Assembly: GCA_018061485.1 (NCBI GenBank)
Contig: JAGOUA010000022.1
Location: 5,862-11,394 of the forward strand
DNA: 5,533 nucleotides
From: Patescibacteria group bacterium
GTDB taxonomy: Bacteria > Patescibacteriota > Patescibacteriia > 2-12-FULL-60-25
Direction: 5' to 3'
Part shown: one piece after another, positions 1 through 4,276 of the stretch
Layout: every line of letters starts with the position of its first letter
How positions within the stretch are numbered: position 1 is the stretch's first letter
Translations under genes and position numbers: made by a program
The notes under the pieces: generated by a model
Databases searched by the model: none
What the model was told of the DNA's origin: nothing
The model's input: the letters and a program-made list of their open reading frames with translations, nothing else

Positions 1-6
1 TCGTTG

Positions 7-26
7 ATCAGGAGAGATTTCCTGAT
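7..26. repeat. Short inverted repeat (7-bp arms, 6-nt loop)
   Basis: ATCAGGA at 7-13 is the exact reverse complement of TCCTGAT at 20-26, with GAGATT between. It lies just upstream of the Fur-type box. No T-run follows on either strand, so it is not a convincing intrinsic terminator. It could be the tail of an upstream transcript or a second operator for the regulator gene. The symmetry is seen directly; any function is a guess. Confidence 0.4.
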
Positions 27-38
27 GCTCCGTACTTT

Positions 39-57
39 AATGCAACAATGTTGCATT
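39..57. promoter_or_regulatory. Perfect 19-bp palindrome, candidate Fur-family operator (9-1-9)
   Basis: AATGCAACAATGTTGCATT reads as AATGCAACA, a central A at 48, then TGTTGCATT, the exact reverse complement of the first arm. The core TGCAACA-A-TGTTGCA has the 7-1-7 geometry typical of Fur, Zur and PerR boxes, although the bases differ from the classical TGATAATnATTATCA. It ends 34 nt before the preferred start of a Fur-family gene, so autoregulation is the simplest reading. The symmetry is seen; the link to this regulator is inferred from family and position. Confidence 0.7.
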
Positions 58-85
58 TGTCAAGATGGGTGTTTTACGGCACACT
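57..85 (+). promoter_or_regulatory. Weak candidate promoter for the Fur-family gene
   Basis: TTGTCA at 57-62 and CACACT at 80-85 are separated by 17 nt. The -35 is good (5/6) but the -10 is poor. If used, transcription would start near the ATG at 92, giving a leaderless message, which fits the absence of a Shine-Dalgarno there. The -35 would touch the end of the palindrome at 39-57. An alternative -10 is TTTAAT at 36-41, inside the left edge of the palindrome, but it has no good -35. Confidence 0.25.
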
Positions 86-91
86 TTTCGC

Positions 92-502
92 ATGTCATCG
101 CAAGAACTCCTTCGCCTTCATGGGCTACGCGTCACCCAAAGTCGCGTGGCGCTCTTGGACGTGCTCGCCAAGCACCCCTCTCCTCAATCTATGCAGGAGC
201 TTCTTGAACGCCTTCCCAGGGGAACAGATCGCGTCACCGTCTATCGGTCACTCGAGCAGTTTACGACCGCGAGCATCGTGAGACCCGTCTATGCAGGAGG
301 CGTCACGCGCTACGAACTCCGCGACGATACTCACGATCATCATCACGTCACCTGTACCAAATGTCACACGATGCAGGATATTGATGCATGCGCCATGCAA
401 AAACTCAACGAAGAGATCACTCGACAAGCCACGCGTTTTGCCCGCATCACCGACCATAGCTTTGAAGTGTTTGGCGTGTGTAAGATGTGTGCAAAAACGT
501 AG
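92..502 (+). CDS. Fur-family metal-responsive transcriptional regulator
   Basis: This encodes a 136-residue DNA-binding repressor of the Fur/Zur/PerR family, normal length for the family. The N-terminal winged helix begins with the hallmark LHGLRVTQSRVALLDVL (residues 9-25); the recognition helix is around DRVTVYRSLEQF (46-57). The dimerisation and metal-binding half has the His cluster THDHHHVTC (80-88) and two CxxC pairs, C88/C91 and C130/C133, which in this family hold a structural zinc. I chose the ATG at 92 because it gives the usual short N-terminus. The in-frame ATG at 65 would add nine residues and lies only 8 nt after the palindrome at 39-57. Neither start has a Shine-Dalgarno. The perfect palindrome upstream suggests autoregulation. 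Whether the ligand is iron, zinc, manganese or peroxide-sensing iron cannot be decided from sequence alone, so no symbol is given. No intrinsic terminator directly follows. Confidence 0.93.
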   Translation: MSSQELLRLHGLRVTQSRVALLDVLAKHPSPQSMQELLERLPRGTDRVTVYRSLEQFTTASIVRPVYAGGVTRYELRDDTHDHHHVTCTKCHTMQDIDACAMQKLNEEITRQATRFARITDHSFEVFGVCKMCAKT

Positions 503-569
503 GTCTTTCGGACAATAACACTGGAATAATCTCTCAGAATAGACTGGCGCATGAATAGACCCTTGCGTC

Positions 570-682
570 GACACGGTCGATCTCCTTCTTTTGGAGTACA
601 CCGTCTTTTTCTGGAGAAAAAGCGGCTCCTTCTCGGGCCGTCGCCCTCCGAAAGCCTCCTTCAGAAGGAGATCGACCGTGTC
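570..682. repeat. 113-bp inverted-repeat element with perfect 20-bp arms
   Basis: GACACGGTCGATCTCCTTCT at 570-589 is the exact reverse complement of 663-682. The interior is also self-complementary. At 593-629, GGAG, CCG and CTTTTTCT (605-612) pair with AGAAAAAG (615-622), CGG and CTCC, forming a long hairpin with small bulges. GGGC/GCCC at 635-646 closes on a CGTC tetraloop. CTCCTTC-A-GAAGGAG at 656-670 is a 7-1-7 palindrome overlapping the right arm, so alternative folds are possible. No T-run follows, no coding frame is convincing, and no flanking target duplication is evident. It could be a MITE-like element, a structured RNA, or a barrier between the converging Fur and tRNA-Phe transcripts. 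Confidence 0.85.
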
Positions 683-694
683 ACGAATCTCGAC

Positions 695-755
695 AAAACA
701 CAAAAACCCCCTTCAAACACAAAACCCGCTAGGCGCGAGGAAAACACAAAAACCC
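695..755. repeat. Three-copy direct repeat, AAACACAAAAACCC type
   Basis: AAAACACAAAAACCC occurs at 695-709 and 741-755, with a shorter variant AAACACAAAACCC at 715-727. The outer copies also share the following TTCA, at 711-714 and 756-759. On the minus strand, downstream of tRNA-Phe, the unit reads GGGTTTTTGTGTTTT, which resembles the U-rich tract of an intrinsic terminator; the third copy overlaps the arm of the inverted repeat at 748-872. Possible readings are tandem termination signals for tRNA-Phe or local duplication. Confidence 0.65.
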
Positions 756-872
756 TTCAGATTGGATGCAGACCGCGAAACGACCGAGGCTTTTTGCGAG
801 GCGTACAGAGAAGTACGTTGAGCAAAAAACGCAAGGGCGTGACAAAGGTATGCGCCAATCTGAAGGGTTTTT
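748..872. repeat. 125-bp inverted-repeat element with perfect 18-bp arms, abutting tRNA-Phe
   Basis: AAAAACCCTTCAGATTGG at 748-765 is the exact reverse complement of 855-872; GCA (768-770) and TGC (851-853) extend the pairing across a small bulge. Inside the roughly 80-nt loop is a further hairpin with TTTTTGC/GCAAAAA and CGTAC/GTACG arms. The right end is only 3 nt from the CCA end of tRNA-Phe. Read on the minus strand, the structure follows the tRNA directly and ends GGGTTTTTGTGTTTT, like a very large-loop terminator. It may be a terminator/processing structure, a small RNA, or an inserted non-coding element. Confidence 0.85.
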
Positions 873-875
873 CGA

Positions 876-950
876 TGGTGCCGAAGGCCAGGATCGAACT
901 GGCGACGCAAGGATTTTCAGTCCTTCGCTCTACCACTGAGCTACTTCGGC
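876..950 (-). tRNA. tRNA-Phe (GAA)
   Basis: Read on the minus strand, the 75-nt gene folds into a complete cloverleaf. The acceptor arms are GCCGAAG and CTTCGGC. The D arm is GCTC/GAGC and the anticodon arm is AAGGA/TCCTT with loop CTGAAAA. The T arm is GCCAG/CTGGC with loop TTCGATC. The discriminator is A and the 3' CCA is encoded. The anticodon GAA (plus-strand 916-918) reads Phe codons. All stems are perfectly paired. It is transcribed away from the kinase gene behind its own promoter, and its 3' end abuts the inverted repeat at 748-872. Confidence 0.97.
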
Positions 951-965
951 AAACGAAGTGCGCCA

Positions 966-994
966 AGTGTACGAAGTTTTACCCCTTTTGGCAA
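966..994 (-). promoter_or_regulatory. Sigma70-type promoter of tRNA-Phe
   Basis: On the minus strand, TTGCCA (989-994) and TACACT (966-971) are separated by exactly 17 nt. Transcription would begin near 959, about 9 nt before the mature tRNA 5' end at 950. The promoter sits between the kinase terminator and the tRNA, so the tRNA is probably an independent unit rather than co-transcribed with the kinase. Confidence 0.7.
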
Positions 995-1002
995 GATAGG
1001 AC

Positions 1003-1033
1003 AAAAAAAGGCCCGCTCAGGAGGAGACGGGCC
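1003..1033 (-). terminator. Intrinsic terminator of the kinase gene
   Basis: On the minus strand, GGCCCG (1028-1033) pairs with CGGGCC (1010-1015). CTC/GAG extends the stem across a single bulged base, leaving a 5-nt loop, and seven T residues follow (the A-run at 1003-1009). It lies 15 nt after the kinase stop codon. Stem strength and the uninterrupted T-run make this a textbook rho-independent terminator. Confidence 0.9.
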
Positions 1034-1048
1034 ACGAACAGGGCGTCT

Positions 1049-2530
1049 TTACAGGCACGGAGAAAGCATTCCCGAGACAGGATCTCGAACCGGAACACAG
1101 GGGGGATCTGGGGCTTGCGCGACCTCTTCCCCCTCTTCTTCGGACGAACGGTGACGCCGATGTCGACCACGTCGACGACCCGCATCCCGCTCAGGAACGA
1201 GCGCGACACGCTCTTGCGGAGAAGCGTCTACGTGAACCGTAGAGCCCGCATCGGCATCCGGCGCTGCCACCGTCTCGACGACCGGAGGAGCGTGAGACGA
1301 GGCGTCAGCGTCTCTCGAGAGAGGCGCTGTCGCGACTGCGGGAGTCCGAGCAAGCCTCGTTCGCTTACGCAACAGCCCCACTCCAAGCGCACCGCCCATC
1401 AAACCGAGAAAGGCCAGCATAGCTCCCAGTACTAGGCGCGACTGGGAAGAGATTCCCCTGCGGGGCGCACGAGGAACGGGAGTGAGACGCAGTACCTCGG
1501 GCACTTCTGGCAGAGCCCCCATAAACGCTTCAACCGAAGCGAAGCGATCATCGGGATGCGGAGCCAACGCTTGACGAAGGAACTCGTCGATCTCGCCCAA
1601 GAACCGCTCTTCACGATCCGTGGGGGTTACACCAGCAGAAACGAACCCCTCGCGAAGAAGCGCCTCTACAGAAGTAAACCACCGCGGAGTCTCGCGGCGC
1701 TCTGCCAAGCTCGCGAGATACGCTCCATGCATCAACCAGCCCTGCGTTGGCCGCTCACTCTCGGGAGTGAAGCCCTTTACATACTCCCCGTCCTCTCCGG
1801 GATAGAATCCCGTGAGGAGAAAGTAAAGCATCACCCCAAGGGCGTAGACATCGGCTCGTACGTCTATCTGACGACCACCCATCTGTTCCGGAGCCATCGT
1901 ATGGCCCGTCCCCATGGGTCCATCGTATGTCGTCTGGTGAGCCCGTGGTACGCCCGCGCCCGTTGCGAGACCAAGATCGATCACGACCGGAATCGCCGAG
2001 CCATCCCCTTCCTTCATCAGCATCAGCACATTCTCAGGCTTGAGGTCTCGATGAACAACCTCTTCTCCGTGAAGCGCTCGAATCCCCGCAGCGACCAGCG
2101 CGACGATACGCAACGCCTCTCGGATTGATAGCCCGGAACAGCCATAGCGGTGCCACATGCCATGAGCATGCTGCTCGGCGTAGGCTTCCAGCGTCGGCCC
2201 CTGGATATATTCCATCACGACATAGGCATAGTGCTTGTCGTGAACCTTTTCCTCGCCTGAACGGTAGCACCGCACAAGATTGGGATGCGTCGTAGCCACC
2301 AAGGCAGGAACTTCTCGCTCCCATAAGCGCCAACGCAACTCTTCGCCGCCGCGCCCATGAGAGCGCTCCAGAATCTTGATCACGACCCGACGAGAAGAGG
2401 TACCTCCAAAGAACTGATCTCCGAGATACACCCTCCCCATCCCACCTTCAGCGAGAAACTTTGTGACACGAACGTCGCCAAACTGAGCACCGACCAACGG
2501 ATCGGGCTCCGTATCTTCTTGCGATCTCAT
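1049..2530 (-). CDS. Membrane-anchored Ser/Thr protein kinase (Hanks type)
   Basis: This encodes a 493-residue transmembrane protein kinase that phosphorylates Ser/Thr on target proteins from the cytoplasmic side. Visible motifs are the Gly-rich loop AEGGMGRVYLG (27-37), ATP lysine K52 in VVIKIL, probable helix-C Glu E73, catalytic loop VVHRDLKPENVLM (158-170; D162, K164, N167), VIDLGLA (183-189; a DLG variant of DFG, metal-binding D185), APE (213-215) and helix-F D227. About 60 extra residues (roughly 245-310) separate helix F from the final PHPDDRF motif (324-330). A hydrophobic segment at 366-387 followed by RKRTRLAR is the single membrane span. The outer tail (388-493) is Ala/Asp-rich, then has a basic RRRGRHRRHR block, an acidic EEEGEE block and two Cys (478, 492). 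Start choice: ATG at 2530 has AGGAG 8 nt upstream and a promoter just behind it; the longer frame starting at 2629 would begin upstream of that promoter. All catalytic residues are present, so it should be active. Confidence 0.95.
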   Translation of the reverse strand: MRSQEDTEPDPLVGAQFGDVRVTKFLAEGGMGRVYLGDQFFGGTSSRRVVIKILERSHGRGGEELRWRLWEREVPALVATTHPNLVRCYRSGEEKVHDKHYAYVVMEYIQGPTLEAYAEQHAHGMWHRYGCSGLSIREALRIVALVAAGIRALHGEEVVHRDLKPENVLMLMKEGDGSAIPVVIDLGLATGAGVPRAHQTTYDGPMGTGHTMAPEQMGGRQIDVRADVYALGVMLYFLLTGFYPGEDGEYVKGFTPESERPTQGWLMHGAYLASLAERRETPRWFTSVEALLREGFVSAGVTPTDREERFLGEIDEFLRQALAPHPDDRFASVEAFMGALPEVPEVLRLTPVPRAPRRGISSQSRLVLGAMLAFLGLMGGALGVGLLRKRTRLARTPAVATAPLSRDADASSHAPPVVETVAAPDADAGSTVHVDASPQERVALVPERDAGRRRGRHRRHRSSEEEGEEVAQAPDPPCVPVRDPVSGMLSPCL

Positions 2531-2538
2531 CTTACTGA

Positions 2539-2543
2539 CTCCT
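2539..2543 (-). promoter_or_regulatory. Shine-Dalgarno of the kinase gene
   Basis: AGGAG on the minus strand lies 8 nt before the ATG at 2530. It decides the start: the upstream in-frame ATG at 2629 lies upstream of the -35 at 2603-2608 and would add 33 residues with no kinase-family character. Confidence 0.8.
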
Positions 2544-2579
2544 GTGAAATCGTTGAAAGAGCAATTTAGCCGACACTGC

Positions 2580-2608
2580 ATTTCATCTGTTTTTTGAGGT
2601 TTTGTCAA
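2580..2608 (-). promoter_or_regulatory. Promoter of the kinase gene
   Basis: On the minus strand a consensus -35 TTGACA (2603-2608) is followed after 17 nt by TGAAAT (2580-2585), a 4/6 match to the -10. Transcription should start near 2573, giving a leader of about 43 nt with an AGGAG ribosome site. It is divergent from the tRNA-Gly promoter, whose -35 starts 30 bp away. Confidence 0.65.
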
Positions 2609-2638
2609 GCAAAGAGCATCACCGCTCAAAAAGAGATC

Positions 2639-2667
2639 TTGCTTCCTTTGGGGGAACTTGCTAGCAT
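2639..2667 (+). promoter_or_regulatory. Candidate promoter of tRNA-Gly
   Basis: TTGCTT (2639-2644) and TAGCAT (2662-2667) are spaced by 17 nt, predicting a start near 2674, about 14 nt before the tRNA. Both hexamers are moderate matches. The geometry resembles the stronger tRNA-Phe promoter (TTGCCA, 17 nt, TACACT). Confidence 0.5.
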
Positions 2668-2687
2668 TGCCTCACGATAAACCTCTT

Positions 2688-2762
2688 GCGGGTGTCGTAT
2701 AGTGGCTATTACTCCAGCCTTCCAAGTTGGAGAGAGGGGTTCGATTCCCCTCACCCGCTCCA
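2688..2762 (+). tRNA. tRNA-Gly (TCC)
   Basis: This 75-nt gene folds into a cloverleaf. The acceptor is GCGGGTG/CACCCGC, and the D region GTATAGTGGCTATTAC is that of Gly(UCC) tRNAs as in E. coli glyT. The anticodon arm is CCAGC/GTTGG (one G-T wobble) with loop CTTCCAA. The T arm has GGTTCGATTCC, the discriminator is T, and the CCA end is encoded. The anticodon TCC at 2721-2723 reads GGA and GGG. It is followed at once by its own terminator and lies between the start of the kinase gene and the end of the phosphatase gene, on the opposite strand to both. Confidence 0.97.
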
Positions 2763-2768
2763 ACGAGA

Positions 2769-2794
2769 ACCGTCACCAAAAGGTGGCGGTTTTT
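2769..2794 (+). terminator. Intrinsic terminator of tRNA-Gly
   Basis: ACCGTCACC (2769-2777) pairs with GGTGGCGGT (2782-2790) through nine base pairs including one G-T wobble, with an AAAA tetraloop. The T-run at 2790-2794 follows, beginning 6 nt after the tRNA CCA. The hairpin is also available to the convergent phosphatase transcript, but on that strand only a short T stretch follows, so termination there would be weak. Confidence 0.9.
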
Positions 2795-2818
2795 GCTTGG
2801 AAGAGCTTTTTAGACCCC

Positions 2819-4159
2819 TCACTCATTCTTCAGAATCACCAAACCTATATCATCATTTTTCTTATTGCCCGACGGATAGACCTCTCCATCTCCCGTTATA
2901 TTTGGCACAAGGACTTCCAGCACCTGCTGTACGGAACGTGTACGTAAATCCGTCTGGCCAAGATTCGCAAAACAAGCGTGAACCACCGGATCAAGAACGC
3001 TTTCGTTTGAGGGATCCGCAAGCCCATCCGTAGAAATCACCACCCATCCACCTTTTGGAACAAGTAACCGAACCTCTTGCAATTCACGCAGATCGTGATA
3101 CTCCGCGAACATCGGTAATTGCCCTGGGGTACGAGACGCTTTTTGAAACGGTAAGTTCCCCAAATGCCGACCATCCGCGTCATACACCGCGCCCACACAA
3201 TCCCCCAAGATCAACCCCTGCAAGACCCTTGACCCGTCTCGCTCAACACCTTGCTCCCAACGACCAACGCACAAGGTTGACGCAGCAATGCGCGGCGGGC
3301 TGTCGTGCAACTTCTTCCTAAGGTCTTCGGTGGCTGCCGTAGCCATCTCACGATCTATCCCTTGCCGTATATACGCCTCAAAAAGACGTTTACTGATCCG
3401 TTCGATATACCCCGACTTTTGGCGCATGTCGCGCGTTCGATCCACCACGTCACCGATCAACACATGCTGCTCCTCGCGAGAAATCACTGGATCGAGAAGT
3501 TGGCCCACACGCTGCACCGCCTCTTCTACAAGCAGTTGCGCAAATGGACCGGATAACGCGCATGAACCAACACCGTCTCCAAGAGCAAATCCCTGGAGCT
3601 CTGGACGATCATCCACCGTCCGATAGGCAAATGCCACACGATCTTGCGAACGCGTTAGCCCTCCGCCCAACTCTCGCATCGACGATCCTTCGACATTCGC
3701 GGAAATCAAGGCTCCGGAGTCAGGACAAACATCCACCATGTAGACGACGTGTCTACCATATGGCACCTCTACCAGATTCTCCGGTCGACCATTCAGGTAC
3801 ACGGTTCCTGGCTGTTCCGCTTGAAAAAATGCCTCCATGGAACGAACTGGCCGCTCAGGCGCTGTAGGCGGGCGATCTGACGGACGTTTTTGCGTCAAAA
3901 GAATGGGCTCTGCTTCGAAGGATTTGGGATTCACCAAAGGGATCGGCGCAGGCTCGGGTGGCGGCACCACTCCCCCTTCCCACGTCACGAGAGGCTTTTT
4001 CGGCTGAGGCGCTAACGGAACCCCATCAAACGGATCAAAGGCGAACGCGGGAAATCCAGATGCCGGAGACTGGGAAGACCTCTTCGATGCATCGCCCAAG
4101 GGCTCCCACTGTACATGAGGGCTTTCTGGCGGTTTTCTCGGGGGGCGTTCAGAGGACAT
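2819..4159 (-). CDS. PP2C-type (PPM) Ser/Thr protein phosphatase
   Basis: This encodes a 446-residue protein whose last two thirds carry the metal-dependent PP2C fold, which removes phosphate from Ser/Thr. Seen in order: TRSQDRVAFA (169-178), GFALGDGVGS (190-199, metal ligand D195), AASTLCVG (292-299), LILGDCVGAVY (316-326, replacing the usual GDSR motif), VVISTDGLADP (373-383, D378) and NKKNDDIGLVIL (432-443, D436/D437). The expected metal-binding aspartates are all present. The first 110 or so residues are Pro-rich, low complexity and probably disordered, with two VxWE motifs (16-19 and 58-61). No signal peptide or membrane span is seen, so it should be cytoplasmic. Start: the ATG at 4159 is preferred because the TTG five codons earlier is fused to the promoter -10. 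There is no proper Shine-Dalgarno and the ATG falls at the predicted transcription start, implying leaderless translation. The partner is plausibly the neighbouring kinase; this is inferred from proximity only. Confidence 0.9.
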   Translation of the reverse strand: MSSERPPRKPPESPHVQWEPLGDASKRSSQSPASGFPAFAFDPFDGVPLAPQPKKPLVTWEGGVVPPPEPAPIPLVNPKSFEAEPILLTQKRPSDRPPTAPERPVRSMEAFFQAEQPGTVYLNGRPENLVEVPYGRHVVYMVDVCPDSGALISANVEGSSMRELGGGLTRSQDRVAFAYRTVDDRPELQGFALGDGVGSCALSGPFAQLLVEEAVQRVGQLLDPVISREEQHVLIGDVVDRTRDMRQKSGYIERISKRLFEAYIRQGIDREMATAATEDLRKKLHDSPPRIAASTLCVGRWEQGVERDGSRVLQGLILGDCVGAVYDADGRHLGNLPFQKASRTPGQLPMFAEYHDLRELQEVRLLVPKGGWVVISTDGLADPSNESVLDPVVHACFANLGQTDLRTRSVQQVLEVLVPNITGDGEVYPSGNKKNDDIGLVILKNE

Positions 4160-4165
4160 ACCCCC

Positions 4166-4195
4166 AGTATACAAAAGAAGCTAGATGATTGACAA
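4166..4195 (-). promoter_or_regulatory. Promoter of the PP2C gene (leaderless geometry)
   Basis: On the minus strand TTGTCA (4190-4195) and TATACT (4166-4171) are 18 nt apart, each a 5/6 match. Only six bases (GGGGGT) separate the -10 from the ATG at 4159, so initiation at the usual +1 falls on the A of the start codon. The -35 overlaps the rplA -35 on the other strand by five bases. Confidence 0.75.
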
Positions 4196-4217
4196 AACAC
4201 CCTTCTTTCGCTAGAAT
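4189..4217 (+). promoter_or_regulatory. Strong promoter of rplA
   Basis: Consensus TTGACA (4189-4194) and TAGAAT (4212-4217, 5/6) have optimal 17-nt spacing, as expected for a ribosomal protein gene. Transcription should start around 4224, leaving a leader of about 52 nt that contains the folded element at 4243-4275. The -35 is shared with the divergent phosphatase promoter. Confidence 0.85.
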
Positions 4218-4230
4218 AAGCGCACTTATT
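4215..4230. repeat. Small inverted repeat across the rplA -10/start site
   Basis: AATAAG (4215-4220) and CTTATT (4225-4230) are exact reverse complements around CGCA. They overlap the -10 and predicted transcription start of rplA, where a repressor would act. Arms of 6 bp can also arise by chance, so the operator reading is weak. Confidence 0.35.
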
Positions 4231-4242
4231 ACTTAACCTACC

Positions 4243-4275
4243 GTGGAAGTTCCTCAACGGGAACGTCTGAACCAC
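4243..4275 (+). promoter_or_regulatory. Candidate L1-binding autoregulatory leader of rplA
   Basis: In the rplA leader, GTGG (4243-4246) pairs with CCAC (4272-4275) and GTTCC (4249-4253) pairs with GGAAC (4260-4264). An asymmetric internal loop of AA versus GTCTGAA lies between the stems. This resembles the L1 site of 23S rRNA helices 76-77, where GUGG-A and UGAAAUA-CCAC flank a similar loop. L1 is known to repress its own mRNA by binding such a mimic. The lower stem ends one base before the ATG, so bound L1 would block initiation. Folding and resemblance are seen; autoregulation is inferred. Confidence 0.6.
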
Positions 4276-4276
4276 T

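Larger units (their letters stand above)
503..875. other. Gene-free repeat-rich intergenic stretch
   Basis: No credible protein-coding gene is visible between the Fur-family gene and tRNA-Phe. The open frames here are Arg/Ser/Thr/Lys-rich and run on antisense across the tRNA and kinase genes. The content is two copies of GAATAGAC (537-544 and 553-560), a 113-bp inverted-repeat element (570-682), a triple A-rich direct repeat (695-755) and a 125-bp inverted-repeat element (748-872). The density of secondary structure is far above the rest of the window. Confidence 0.7.

Noticed and set aside
65..91. Nine-residue N-terminal extension of the Fur-family protein
   Set aside because: No ribosome site; the added residues do not match the family N-terminus. 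It cannot be fully excluded.
695..755. CRISPR-like array
   Set aside because: Units are short, low complexity, unequally and closely spaced (5 and 13 nt gaps), with no cas genes nearby.
551..1435. Long plus-strand open frame of 294 codons
   Set aside because: It is Arg/Ser/Thr-rich, crosses both inverted repeats, the antisense of tRNA-Phe and the terminator, and overlaps the 3' end of the kinase gene; it has no family character.
1556..2128. 190-codon plus-strand open frame
   Set aside because: Lies wholly antisense to the kinase catalytic domain, which is clearly the real gene.
2531..2629. Upstream ATG extension of the kinase by 33 residues
   Set aside because: The extension reads through the -35/-10 region and lacks a ribosome site, whereas ATG at 2530 has AGGAG at 8 nt.
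2819..2821. Possible recoding of TGA (Gly in Gracilibacteria and Absconditabacteria)
   Set aside because: TGA falls right after the expected C-terminal LVIL motif of the phosphatase, and no in-frame TGA is needed in any gene here, so the standard code is enough.
4160..4174. TTG start for the phosphatase
   Set aside because: The TTG directly precedes and shares sequence with the TATACT -10, so it should not be in the transcript.
4243..4275. Metabolite riboswitch in the rplA leader
   Set aside because: Too short and simple for a known riboswitch class; the resemblance to the L1 rRNA site is the better explanation.
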